64,000 bases of DNA from Nonomuraea jabiensis (lineage in GTDB: Bacteria > Actinomycetota > Actinomycetes > Streptosporangiales > Streptosporangiaceae): positions 2,666,001 through 2,730,000 of the forward strand of contig NZ_JACHMB010000001.1 of the NCBI RefSeq assembly GCF_014204795.1, written 5' to 3'. The position numbers and the translations under genes are program-made. Shown here piece after piece: positions 1 through 8,124 of the stretch. The notes under the pieces were generated by a model. That model did not search any database, had not been told where the DNA came from, and saw only the letters and a list, made by a program, of their open reading frames with translations. Within the stretch, counting starts at the first letter, position 1, and each line of letters begins with the position of its first letter.

Positions 1-1164
1 CGGGTCGTGGAAGTCGAAGCGCGTGAGCATGGGTTCGCGCCTGGTCCACATGCGGGCGACCGCGCTGTAGAGAGGGTCTCCGTCGCGCTCCACGTGCCAC
101 AGGTTCACGGCCAGCGCCCGCGCGTAGTCGACGCCGTACTCCCAGTGCGGCAGGAGCTGGGTGGGCACGTCCGCGCCGCAGCGGCGCAGCCAGAGCCACA
201 GGCGGGCGCGGTCGCGCTGCTCGGGCTCCAGGATGGACTCGCCCTTCTCGTGCTTGGCGATGGCCTCGTCCAGCCACAGGCGGATGTCCGACGGGTCGCG
301 CGCCACGTGCGTGCCGCCGCAGGAGCTGCCCACCGACCAGCCCGCCTGGACGACCGGGATGCCGAACGCGGGCAGGTCGCTGTCGCTGAACGTGACGCCC
401 ACGTCCGCCATGCTCCACAGGAGGTTCGTGGACAGGGCGCCCGTCACGCACCTCACCCGGGAGTGCGGGTAGCCGACGGGGTCGAGGAACAGCCAGTTCG
501 CCGAGGGGTCCGACGAGGCGAAGTCCACCGTCGACTGGAACAGATCGGTGTCCTCGCCCGGGGTGTGGCCGAAGACCGCGATGGTCGGCCGGTTCGGGTC
601 CAGGCCCAGGCGGGCGCAGCCGTAGTCGCGCAGCTGGCGGCGCTCGGTCTCCGTGCGGATCTGGTAGCCGCTCTTGGCCCGCCAGGCCGTCCGCTCCGCG
701 CCCGGCCTGATCAGGTCCCGGTACGGCCAGACGTGCCGCTCGAAGAACGCGCCCACCCTGGCGGGCAGCTCCTCGCGGAACGAGCAGGGCCCCTGGTCGG
801 GGAAGATCGCGTACGCCTTGAGCGACCCTGTCCCGTGGACGTGCACGACCGGGATGTCCCTGATCACGTACGGATCCGCCCGGCTGGTGACCAGCGCGGC
901 CGGCGGCACCCTCGGCCGCCCGTCCCCCTCGGCCCCGAACACCTCCGCCAGCCTCCGCCACTCGGGCTCGACCAGCGCGAACAGCCGCGCGGAGAGCAGC
1001 TCGCAGACCGCCTTCGCGACCATGAGCGTGCGGACCACGACTCTGATGTCCTGGTCGAACGCCTCGGCCACGACGCAGCTCTCACCACTGGGACTCTCGC
1101 CCCAATATGTCCTCGCAGCAGCGAGCAACCGATCGAAATGCTCGCCATCTCCGGCACGACGCAT
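1..1164 (-). CDS. Glycosyltransferase-like (surface polysaccharide type) protein, 3' end cut
   Basis: I read this frame from the reverse complement; it is open from about 1310 to the left edge, so the C-terminus is missing. The chosen ATG (1162-1164) follows a GGGGGGA stretch. Codons further upstream stay open but are less GC-rich at third positions, so the start is uncertain. The middle carries VFGHTPGEDTDLF, then WLFLDPVGYPHS, then SMADVGVTFSDSDLPAFGIPVVQAGWS. This resembles the C-terminal nucleotide-sugar half of GT-B or capsule-biosynthesis proteins, where a GxPVV-x-AG loop is common. Substrate and pathway are unknown. It is divergent from the penicillin-binding protein gene. Family placement is inference from motif shape only. 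Confidence 0.55.
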   Translation of the reverse strand, partial: MRRAGDGEHFDRLLAAARTYWGESPSGESCVVAEAFDQDIRVVVRTLMVAKAVCELLSARLFALVEPEWRRLAEVFGAEGDGRPRVPPAALVTSRADPYVIRDIPVVHVHGTGSLKAYAIFPDQGPCSFREELPARVGAFFERHVWPYRDLIRPGAERTAWRAKSGYQIRTETERRQLRDYGCARLGLDPNRPTIAVFGHTPGEDTDLFQSTVDFASSDPSANWLFLDPVGYPHSRVRCVTGALSTNLLWSMADVGVTFSDSDLPAFGIPVVQAGWSVGSSCGGTHVARDPSDIRLWLDEAIAKHEKGESILEPEQRDRARLWLWLRRCGADVPTQLLPHWEYGVDYARALAVNLWHVERDGDPLYSAVARMWTRREPMLTRFDFHDP

Positions 1165-1450
1165 AAGTCCCCCCACCATGACCGGCAGGAAACAGACATT
1201 GCCAGACGGGCACACGCCCACCCGCGCGTCAACACGCTTCTTTGCCCGCACCTGGCAGAAACTGAAGATCGTCACACGTGCCACAGCGGCCCCACGCAGC
1301 ACGATCCGGCGTTACGACGCCAGAGCCGGAAAAATCCCGCTTCCCGGCGCGAACAAACTCGCCCCAAGCAGCGTCCAAGCTTTTACCGAGAGCACGTCAT
1401 GGCGGGGTTTAGGATGCACCCTAATGCCACGAGGGGGAGGTTTTACCACC

Positions 1451-3607
1451 ATGGGTTCCCGTTTGTCGAGTATCGCGCGCCTGACCGGGGCGGCGGCAGC
1501 GGCTGGTGTGGTCGCCGCGGCCATCGCACTGCCCGCGGTCGGAGGCACCGGAGCGATGTTCGTCTCGGCATCCGAGGATCTGGGCATCAAGGCACGGGAC
1601 CTCAAGGAGCCGCCCCTCGCGGAGCGGACGACGGTGCTGGACGCCACGGGCAAGCCGATCGCGACGTTCTACGAGGAGTACCGCGAGAACGTCAAGCTCG
1701 AGGACATCGCCGAGATCATGAAGACGGCCATCATCTCGATCGAGGACTACCGCTTCTACGAGCACGGCCCGATCGACATCGAGGGCACCGTCCGCGCCCT
1801 GGCCAAGAACTTCGCCTCGGGCGGCATCGCCCAGGGCGGCTCGTCCATCACCCAGCAGTACGTCAAGCAGGTGCTGCTCAACTCGGCCACCACCGCCAAG
1901 GAGAAGAACGCGGCCCTCGAGGCCAGCTACGCCCGTAAGCTCAACGAGCTGCGCTACGCGATGGCGATCGAGCAGAAGTACACCAAGGACCAGATCCTCG
2001 AGAAATACCTGAACATCGCGTACTTCGGCGCCCGGGCCTACGGCATCGAGGCGGCCGCCAAGCGCTTCTTCGGAGTCAAGGCCGCCGACCTGACCCTGCC
2101 CCAGGCCGCCACCCTGGCCGGCGCCGTGCAGGACCCGCTGCAGACCGACCCCAGCCGGGGCAAGGAGTTCAAGGAGCGGCTGCTGTCCCGGCGCAACGTC
2201 GTGCTCGACCGGATGGCCGAGCTGAAGAAGATCACGCCGGAGCAGGCCGCCGAGGCCAAGGCCACCAAGCTCGGCTACAGGGGCACCCTGCTGCCCGGCG
2301 GTTGCGAGGCCAGCGACTTCCCGTACTTCTGCATGTACGTCCGCAACGAGATCCTCAGCAACACGGACTTCGGCAAGACGAAGAAGGCCAGGACCGCGTT
2401 CCTCAACCGGGGCGGCCTGGAGATCAAGACCACGCTCGACCCGAAGATGCAGAAGGCCGCCGAGCGGGCGATCAAGAAGCACGTGTTCGCCTCCGACAAC
2501 CCGGTCGCCTCCGAGGCGCTCGTCCAGCCGGGCACGGGCGCGATCAAGGCCATGGCCGCCAGCCGCAAGTACGGCACCAACAAGCGCAAGAACGAGATGT
2601 CCTACAACCTCGTCGCCAACGCGGAGCACGGCGGCGGCACCGGCTTCCAGGCGGGCTCGACGTTCAAGACGTTCACCCTGCTCACCGCGCTGGGCCAGGG
2701 CATGAAGATCAACGACGGGATCTCGGTGGGCGACGGCTACCGCGCCCCCGCCTACTGGTCGTTCAAGAACTGCAAGAGCCAGAACATGGGCGAGCCGGGC
2801 TTCACCGTCACCAACGCCGAGGGCGGCGGCGGTGGCTTCAAGTCGCTGGCCACCGGCACCTGGGGCTCGGTCAACACCTTCTTCATGGCGCTGGAGCAGA
2901 AGGTGGGCCTGTGCAACGTGGTCAAGACGGCCAAGTCACTGGGCATCGAGCGCTCCGACGGGCTGCCCCTGCAGGAGTACGAGACGTTCACGCTCGGCAT
3001 CAACGAGATGGACCCGGTGACCGTGGCCAACGCGTACGCCGCGATCGGCGCGCGCGGCAAGTACTGCGAGCCGATGGCCATCTCCTCGATCAAGGACCGC
3101 TACGGCAAGGTCACGAACTACAAGCCCAAGTGCAAGCAGGCGCTCGACCCCGAGGTCGCGGACGCCGCCTCCAGCATCCTGTCCGGCGTGTTCACCAAGG
3201 GCACCATGAAGGGCGTCGGCGGCATCGGCCGGCCGGCCGCCGGCAAGACCGGCACCACGGACGAGCAGTCCACCGCCTGGTTCGCCGGGTACACCCCCGA
3301 CCTCGCGGGCGCGGTCAGCATCGGTGACCCGCGCGGCGCGGTGACGCACAAGCTGAACAACATCACCATCGGCGGCCAGTACTATCCCTCGGTCTTCGGG
3401 GCCTCCATCCCGGGGCCGATCTGGAAGGACACCATGCTGTCCGCGCTCAAGGGCATCCCGGCGACGGACTTCACCCCGGTGAACACCGCGCGCTTCGGCG
3501 GCTGCGGTGCGAGCTGCCAGCCCCGGCAGCCGGTGCGCCCCCAGCCGGAGGACAACACGGACGGCCCACTCGACGAGGCACAGATCGGCACAACGGTGAC
3601 CCGCTGA
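1451..3607 (+). CDS. Class A penicillin-binding protein (transglycosylase/transpeptidase)
   Basis: A 718-residue bifunctional peptidoglycan synthase that polymerises lipid II and cross-links stem peptides outside the membrane. The ATG at 1451 follows GAGGGGGAGG (1431-1440). The N-terminus has a hydrophobic anchor (about residues 8-40). The GT51 domain shows SIEDYRFYEH with the catalytic Glu, then GGSSITQQYVKQ. The penicillin-binding domain shows AGSTFK (SxxK nucleophile), SVN and GKTGTTDEQ (KTG). The tail is Pro/Gln-rich and lacks a PASTA domain. Length is normal for the family. It stands alone, followed by two hairpins, with a divergent gene upstream. The broad class is certain; which physiological PBP it is cannot be told. 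Confidence 0.95.
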   Translation: MGSRLSSIARLTGAAAAAGVVAAAIALPAVGGTGAMFVSASEDLGIKARDLKEPPLAERTTVLDATGKPIATFYEEYRENVKLEDIAEIMKTAIISIEDYRFYEHGPIDIEGTVRALAKNFASGGIAQGGSSITQQYVKQVLLNSATTAKEKNAALEASYARKLNELRYAMAIEQKYTKDQILEKYLNIAYFGARAYGIEAAAKRFFGVKAADLTLPQAATLAGAVQDPLQTDPSRGKEFKERLLSRRNVVLDRMAELKKITPEQAAEAKATKLGYRGTLLPGGCEASDFPYFCMYVRNEILSNTDFGKTKKARTAFLNRGGLEIKTTLDPKMQKAAERAIKKHVFASDNPVASEALVQPGTGAIKAMAASRKYGTNKRKNEMSYNLVANAEHGGGTGFQAGSTFKTFTLLTALGQGMKINDGISVGDGYRAPAYWSFKNCKSQNMGEPGFTVTNAEGGGGGFKSLATGTWGSVNTFFMALEQKVGLCNVVKTAKSLGIERSDGLPLQEYETFTLGINEMDPVTVANAYAAIGARGKYCEPMAISSIKDRYGKVTNYKPKCKQALDPEVADAASSILSGVFTKGTMKGVGGIGRPAAGKTGTTDEQSTAWFAGYTPDLAGAVSIGDPRGAVTHKLNNITIGGQYYPSVFGASIPGPIWKDTMLSALKGIPATDFTPVNTARFGGCGASCQPRQPVRPQPEDNTDGPLDEAQIGTTVTR

Positions 3608-3627
3608 CCGGATACGGCGAAAACAGA

Positions 3628-3644
3628 CACGCAAATATTGCGTG
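3628..3644. terminator. Short AT-centred inverted repeat after the PBP gene
   Basis: CACGCAA and TTGCGTG flank a 3-base loop, a perfect 7-bp stem about 20 bases after the PBP stop. It could be a weak terminator or a protein-binding palindrome; no T-tract follows directly. Confidence 0.3.
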
Positions 3645-3702
3645 ATCAACGTTCGACACAAAAACAACTGTCGGCCGGCAGGGCCTCTAGCTGAGCAAAT
3701 TC

Positions 3703-3732
3703 GGAGTGCGTCCGCACAATGGGACGCACTCC
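3703..3732. terminator. Strong hairpin between PBP and LacI genes
   Basis: GGAGTGCGTCC (3703-3713) pairs perfectly with GGACGCACTCC (3722-3732) around an 8-base loop. It lies about 95 bases after the PBP stop and 41 bases before the LacI operator. A factor-independent terminator of the T-poor kind common in high-GC actinomycetes is the simplest reading. Confidence 0.5.
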
Positions 3733-3772
3733 CAGCAAAGGCCCTATTAACAGCGACGAAACATTGGTAACG

Positions 3773-3786
3773 TGGGAGCGCTCCCA
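3773..3786. promoter_or_regulatory. CelR/CebR-type operator upstream of the LacI gene
   Basis: Exact palindrome TGGGAGCGCTCCCA, ending 23 bases before the LacI start codon. This 14-mer is the established target of CelR (Thermobifida) and CebR (Streptomyces). Its position suggests autorepression. Three identical copies lie before the LPMO, GH48 and GH6 genes in this window. Confidence 0.85.
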
Positions 3787-3809
3787 GGATCTTTTCCGCG
3801 AGGTGCTCC

Positions 3810-4781
3810 ATGACCGAGCAGCCCACACTGGCACAGGTGGCGGCCGCTGCAGGGGTTTCCCCCGCGACCGCATCTCGAGTCCTCACGGGCTCGGTGCGGG
3901 TCAGTACCTCGACCCGCCGGCAAGTCTACGACGCCGTGTCCCGCATGGGATACGTCCGCCAACGAGCCCCCAGGGGAACGGCCGCCAAGACCATGGCCGA
4001 CGGCGTCACGGTGGTGATCTGCGACCACCTTCCACGCCTGTTCTCCGAGCCCTACTACGCACGGCTCCTGTCCGCCGCAGGGGCCGTGATCGCCGAACAC
4101 GGCACCCATCTCATGGTGACCACCGTCACGCCCACGTCGTCCGTACTGCCCGCGTTGTCCGGGGCCGTGCTGATCGTGGGCGCGCGCGAGCGCCACCCCC
4201 TGGCGATCAAACTGTCCACCTCGGGCGTCCCGGTCCGCAACATCGGCCGCCCGCCACACGATCTCAAACTCCCGTACGCCGACGTGGACAACCTCGACGG
4301 CGGGCGCCAGGCGGCGGAGCACTTCCTGCTGTCCGGCCGCCGCAACGTCGCCGCCATCGGCGGGCCACCATCCTTGCCCGGCGCACGCGACCGATTAGAG
4401 GGCCTGGTACGCACCCTCAGGCAACAGGGCGCGCCCGACGTGCCCGTGGCCTACGGGGACTTCACCGCGGCCTCCGGCACCCACGCCATGCAGTGGCTGT
4501 TACGCCACGCCCCAGGTCTGGACGCCGTCTTCGTCGCCTCGGACCTGATGGCGGCAGGCGCGATCCAGGCACTACGCAGGGCCGGGCGCAAGGTGCCGGC
4601 GGACGTGGCGGTGATCGGGTTCGATGACGCCCCGGTCGCCAGGCACACCGTCCCGGCCCTGACCACCATCCGCCAGCCCGTCGAGGAGCTCGCCACCGTC
4701 GCCACCCGGCTGCTCCTGACGGGGGCCGCGGGGATCGACCCCGTACTCCCTACAGAACTGGTCGTCCGTGAGTCGGCTTGA
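3810..4781 (+). CDS. LacI-family repressor, probable cellulose-utilisation regulator
   Basis: A 323-residue LacI/GalR regulator. Residues about 6-27 form the helix-turn-helix (TLAQVAAAAGVSPATASRV). A periplasmic-binding-protein-like sensor follows, with the family hallmark VIGFDDAPVARHTVPALTTI near the C-terminus. The ATG at 3810 follows GAGGTG. An exact CelR/CebR operator sits just upstream, and three more copies precede secreted glycanase genes, so it is the natural candidate to control this island, with cello-oligosaccharides as likely inducer. Caution: the recognition helix reads SPATASRV, whereas I recall GRGTVSRV-like sequences in CebR, so the cognate repressor could be encoded elsewhere. 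Its last 14 bases overlap the kinase gene. Confidence 0.85.
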   Translation: MTEQPTLAQVAAAAGVSPATASRVLTGSVRVSTSTRRQVYDAVSRMGYVRQRAPRGTAAKTMADGVTVVICDHLPRLFSEPYYARLLSAAGAVIAEHGTHLMVTTVTPTSSVLPALSGAVLIVGARERHPLAIKLSTSGVPVRNIGRPPHDLKLPYADVDNLDGGRQAAEHFLLSGRRNVAAIGGPPSLPGARDRLEGLVRTLRQQGAPDVPVAYGDFTAASGTHAMQWLLRHAPGLDAVFVASDLMAAGAIQALRRAGRKVPADVAVIGFDDAPVARHTVPALTTIRQPVEELATVATRLLLTGAAGIDPVLPTELVVRESA

Positions 4782-6027
4782 GCCGGGGGACGTACTGGCC
4801 CGCAGGTATCTGTTGCTGGATCCGCTGGCCCGCGGGGGCATGTCGGTCATCTGGCGTGCCTTCGACCAGTCCCTGCACCGGATGATCGCCGTAAAGGTGC
4901 TCACCGCCTCACTTCATGCCGGCGGCGGCGAGCGCGTCAGCGCCCGCAGCGAGGCGCGCGCCGCCGCCCGGTTCATCCATCCCGACTCCATCGACATCTA
5001 CGACTACGGCGAGACCGTCACCACCAACGGCGGCGTCGCCGCCTACGTGGTGATGCCGCTGCTCGACGGCACGCCGCTGGCCGAGCGCATCGAGCAGGGT
5101 CCGCTGCCGTGGACCGAGGCGGCGGCCATCGCGCTGCGGCTGGCCCGGGTCCTGATGGCCGGGCACGCCCGCGGCCTGGTCCACCGGGACGTCACGGCCG
5201 AGAACGTGCTGCTCACCGCCGACGGGCCCAAGCTGCTCGACTTCGGCATCGCGGCCTGGGCCGGGGATCCCGACGACGAGCGCGGCACCCCTCCCTACGT
5301 CGCCCCCGAACGGCTGCTCGGCGCGCCGACCCATCCCGCGGTCGACGTGTACGCCCTCGGCGTGCTGCTGCACACCATGCTCACCGGGCGGACGCCGTAC
5401 CCGGAGACGACGTGGGAGGAGATCGAGGCGGCGCGCAGGACGTATCCACCGCCCCGCGTCGCCGGCGTGCCGTACGCCGTGGCCTCGCTCTGCCAGCGCT
5501 GCCTGGCGGACCGGCCGGACCGGCGGCCGACCGCGGCCGAGATCGTCTCGGCGCTGACCTCCGCGCTCGGCGCGGCGAGCCTGGCTCGGCACGTCAGACG
5601 CGGCCTCACGGTCGCCGGTTCGGCGGCCGTCGCGCTCTCGGCCCTGCTGTGGTTCCAGCAGACGGGGCTCCAGCCGCACCCGCCAGAGCCGACGCCGACG
5701 CCGGAGGTGTCGGTCAAGACGTCGCCGACCACCCGGCTGATCGAGAGCTCGCCGGCCACGGCGATCAGCATCGAGCAGGCCGTGGACGGCTTCAACACGG
5801 TGCTGGAGGCCAGGACGCCGTGCGGCGCGACCGACGCGGACGTGGTGCTGGACCTCAAACAGGTGCTGCGCGGTGCGGTGGGGCCGCACGGCCCGAGCGT
5901 GGCGAGGACGGACAGCCTGCGCCGGAAGCTGTCCGACCGTTTCGGCGAGGGGCGGCTCGCACCCGCCTGCCTGAGCGAGCTGCAGGCCAGGCTCGACGAC
6001 ATCGACGCCGCGCTCGATCGGGATTGA
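4768..6027 (+). CDS. Membrane Ser/Thr protein kinase coupled to the LacI repressor
   Basis: A 419-residue PknB-type kinase. The GTG start lies inside the 3' end of the LacI gene, implying translational coupling. The cytoplasmic kinase domain covers residues about 8-265: glycine loop ARGGMSVIW, VAIK-type lysine in IAVKVL, catalytic HRDVTAEN (about 139-146), LDFGIAAW and GTPPYVAPERLL. A single membrane helix (about 279-297) is followed by a Pro/Thr linker and an extracytoplasmic domain of about 110 residues with two cysteines; no PASTA or known sensor motif is visible. Key catalytic residues are intact, so it should be active. Linkage to a glycan repressor suggests, but does not prove, a role in sensing plant polysaccharide. 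Confidence 0.9.
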   Translation: MSRLEPGDVLARRYLLLDPLARGGMSVIWRAFDQSLHRMIAVKVLTASLHAGGGERVSARSEARAAARFIHPDSIDIYDYGETVTTNGGVAAYVVMPLLDGTPLAERIEQGPLPWTEAAAIALRLARVLMAGHARGLVHRDVTAENVLLTADGPKLLDFGIAAWAGDPDDERGTPPYVAPERLLGAPTHPAVDVYALGVLLHTMLTGRTPYPETTWEEIEAARRTYPPPRVAGVPYAVASLCQRCLADRPDRRPTAAEIVSALTSALGAASLARHVRRGLTVAGSAAVALSALLWFQQTGLQPHPPEPTPTPEVSVKTSPTTRLIESSPATAISIEQAVDGFNTVLEARTPCGATDADVVLDLKQVLRGAVGPHGPSVARTDSLRRKLSDRFGEGRLAPACLSELQARLDDIDAALDRD

Positions 6028-6041
6028 CGGCCCGGGTTGAG

Positions 6042-6072
6042 GAGGGGTACGGCAGCACCCGCCGTACCCCTC
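6042..6072. terminator. Terminator hairpin after the kinase gene
   Basis: GAGGGGTACGGC (6042-6053) and GCCGTACCCCTC (6061-6072) form a perfect 12-bp stem with a 7-base loop, followed by TAATACG. It lies 15 bases after the kinase stop and isolates the LPMO transcription unit. Confidence 0.7.
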
Positions 6073-6124
6073 TAATACGCGGTCCGTACCCCTCGCAAAG
6101 CACGCCGCGCGCCACATCCCCCGA

Positions 6125-6138
6125 TGGGAGCGCTCCCA
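6125..6138. promoter_or_regulatory. CelR/CebR-type operator upstream of the LPMO gene
   Basis: Exact TGGGAGCGCTCCCA, 147 bases before the LPMO start. The distance implies a leader of roughly 100 bases if the operator overlaps the promoter. Confidence 0.85.
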
Positions 6139-6173
6139 GAGTAGCGTCTGCACCGGATATGACCAAGATCGAA

Positions 6174-6184
6174 TGAAAGTTTCA
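6174..6184. promoter_or_regulatory. Second palindrome TGAAAGTTTCA (xylanase-box-like)
   Basis: TGAAAGTTTCA is an 11-bp palindrome. Its reverse complement TGAAACTTTCA matches the GAAA/TTTC boxes described upstream of Streptomyces xylanase genes. The same 11-mer lies between the divergent GH48 and GH6 genes. It is a likely binding site for a second LacI-type repressor. Confidence 0.55.
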
Positions 6185-6285
6185 CGGCGCGTTGTCGACG
6201 TCGTGCGGGGCGTGATTCAATGCGGTGGCCGGGCGGGCTGCTCGTGGGGCAGGTTTCCTCAAGTCGTCAGCGCAAGGGAATCCCC

Positions 6286-7353
6286 ATGAGGTTATTCAAG
6301 TCGGCGGCGATCACCGCCGTCATGGTTCTGATCACGACTGTCCTGATGGTGCCCACGCAGGCACTGGCCCACGGGGTGTCGATGTTCCCCGCCGCGAGGA
6401 CGTTCCTGTGCTGGCAGGACGGCCTGCGGGAGAACGGCCAGATCATGCCCTACAACCCCGCGTGCGCGGCGGCCGTCGCGCAGAGCGGCACGACCCCGCT
6501 GTACAACTGGTTCGCTGTGCTGCGCTCCGACGGCGGGGGCAGGACCACCGGGTTCATCCCCGACGGGCAGCTCTGCAGCGGCGGCACCGGCGGCCCCTAC
6601 GACTTCTCGGCCTACAACGCGGTGCGCAGCGACTGGCCGCTGACCCATCTGACCGCGGGCGCGACCATCCAGATGCGGCACAGCAACTGGGCCAAGCACC
6701 CCGGCGCCTTCAACTACTACATCACCAAGAACGGCTGGAACCCCAACGGGCCGCTGAAGTGGTCCGACCTGGAGCCGTTCGGCAGCGTCACCAACCCGCC
6801 CGACACCGGCCCCGCCGGCGCGCTCAACTACTACTACTGGAACGCCCAGCTCCCGTCCGGCAAGACCGGCCGGCACATCATCTACACGATGTGGGTGCGC
6901 TCCGACAGCAACGAGAACTTCTACAGCTGCTCCGACGTCGTCTTCGACGGCGGCAAGGGCGAGGTCACCGGTGTCGGCCCGGGCCAGAGCACGCCCACCG
7001 CCACCCCGACGGTGACGCCGACGGTCACGCCGACGGCCGGCCCGGCCGCCTGCACCGCCACGTGGAAGGCCACCGACACCGGCTGGGCCGGCCACTTCCA
7101 GGGCGAGGTGACCGTGAAGAACACGAGCACCTCCTCGATCAACGGCTGGACCGTCAAGTGGACGTACTCCGGCGGGCAGGGCTTCGACGGCTCGCCGTGG
7201 AACAGCGTGCTGTCCGGGCAGCCGCCCAACGTGGTGGTCAAGAACGCCACCTACAACGGGCAGCTCGCGCCGAACGCGACCACCACGTTCGGCTTCAACG
7301 CCACCGGTTCGATCCCCAACCCGGCCCCGGCCCTGACCTGCACCAGCCCGTGA
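6286..7353 (+). CDS. AA10 lytic polysaccharide monooxygenase with C-terminal CBM2
   Basis: A 355-residue secreted copper enzyme that oxidatively breaks crystalline cellulose or chitin. The ATG at 6286 follows AAGGGAA. The signal peptide ends ALA and cleavage leaves His29 as the new N-terminus (HGVSMFPAARTF), the obligatory first residue of the copper brace; a second His lies in MRHSNWAKHPG. The catalytic domain runs to about residue 230. A Thr/Pro linker follows, then a CBM2 (about 252-355, CTATWKATDTGWAGHFQGEV). Four island neighbours are cellulases or mannanases with CBM2, so cellulose is the likely substrate. It carries both operator types upstream, and its stop overlaps the next start. 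Confidence 0.93.
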   Translation: MRLFKSAAITAVMVLITTVLMVPTQALAHGVSMFPAARTFLCWQDGLRENGQIMPYNPACAAAVAQSGTTPLYNWFAVLRSDGGGRTTGFIPDGQLCSGGTGGPYDFSAYNAVRSDWPLTHLTAGATIQMRHSNWAKHPGAFNYYITKNGWNPNGPLKWSDLEPFGSVTNPPDTGPAGALNYYYWNAQLPSGKTGRHIIYTMWVRSDSNENFYSCSDVVFDGGKGEVTGVGPGQSTPTATPTVTPTVTPTAGPAACTATWKATDTGWAGHFQGEVTVKNTSTSSINGWTVKWTYSGGQGFDGSPWNSVLSGQPPNVVVKNATYNGQLAPNATTTFGFNATGSIPNPAPALTCTSP

Positions 7354-7877
7354 TCAAGTCACGTCGCGGGCTTGCCGCGGCACTCATCACCCTGGCCGGC
7401 CTGGCGCTGGCCGGGGTGATGTTTTTCGCCGCCCGCCAGCCGTCGTCGCAGCTGAACCGGGAGCTCGCCGCCCAGGTGACGCTCATCCTCGAGCAGTCCT
7501 CGCTCGACGAGCACCACGCGCACGGCCACGACTTCGACTCGCGCGTCGTGTGCGCGGTGGAGCCCTTCGGGTTCGATCCGCCCACCGCGACCTCCCTCGT
7601 CGAGGTGAAGTGGGTGTACGCGCGCCACATGTGCGCGGTCACCGGCGCGGGCACCGACTGGGCCACCTCCGTACGGGCCGCCGGCCCGATCGCGGTACGC
7701 GTCGGCATCCCTCCCCTGGTCCGGGTGCCGGAGCCGGGCGCGGGCTACCCGGACCGCGTCAAGCGCCTCATCCCGGCCCGCTACCACGAGGCGGCCTTCG
7801 CCGAGTTCCAGGACGAGGACGCCATCGACGCCGCCCGCCAACGCTTCGCCGAAGCCACAAAGGCCCAGGCCAAATAG
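7350..7877 (+). CDS. Membrane-anchored protein of unknown function, coupled to the LPMO
   Basis: A 175-residue protein whose GTG start shares the sequence GTGA with the LPMO stop. One N-terminal membrane helix (about residues 7-28) is followed by a charged extracytoplasmic domain. That domain includes a His-rich run DEHHAHGHDFD near residues 55-65 and two cysteines (VVCAVEP and HMCAVTG). I do not recognise a family. The tight coupling to a copper enzyme and the His cluster make a metal-handling or electron-supply helper thinkable, but this is speculation. A dispersed repeat begins 16 bases downstream. Confidence 0.75.
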   Translation: MIKSRRGLAAALITLAGLALAGVMFFAARQPSSQLNRELAAQVTLILEQSSLDEHHAHGHDFDSRVVCAVEPFGFDPPTATSLVEVKWVYARHMCAVTGAGTDWATSVRAAGPIAVRVGIPPLVRVPEPGAGYPDRVKRLIPARYHEAAFAEFQDEDAIDAARQRFAEATKAQAK

Positions 7878-7892
7878 CCGTTGCTGTGGTTT

Positions 7893-8004
7893 GCGAGGGA
7901 GCGCCGTTGCCTGGACTGAGGAGCGTCGGGAGCGCAGCGACCAGAGCGACGAGGGAAGGCAACGGATCCCAGCGACCGAGCCGCCTCTGCGGAGCAGAGG
8001 CCAT
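7893..8004 (-). repeat. Copy 1 of the ~112-bp dispersed hairpin repeat
   Basis: On the minus strand this segment matches almost base for base the units at 58574-58868 and, more loosely, 56097-56210. Shared landmarks are GCCTCTGC-TCC-GCAGAGGC at one end, an arm pair GTTGCCT/AGGCAAC in the body and GGCGCTCCCTCGC at the other end. It lies in the convergent gap between the LPMO operon and the mannanase gene. Confidence 0.9.
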
Positions 8005-8124
8005 AAATACAGACGCGGCCGATTGGAGGTATCGGCCGCGTCCGTCCCATCCGGGCGGGATGGTTCGTTGGGCAGGGATGTTGTTTCGCCTCACCTCCTC
8101 ATACGCAGCAATCCGACAGGCGGT

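Noticed and set aside
7..3327. Long rightward open frames rich in Arg, Gly and Ala over the first gene and PBP
   Set aside because: They lie opposite to or out of frame with well-supported coding sequence and have the composition expected of GC-rich shadow frames.
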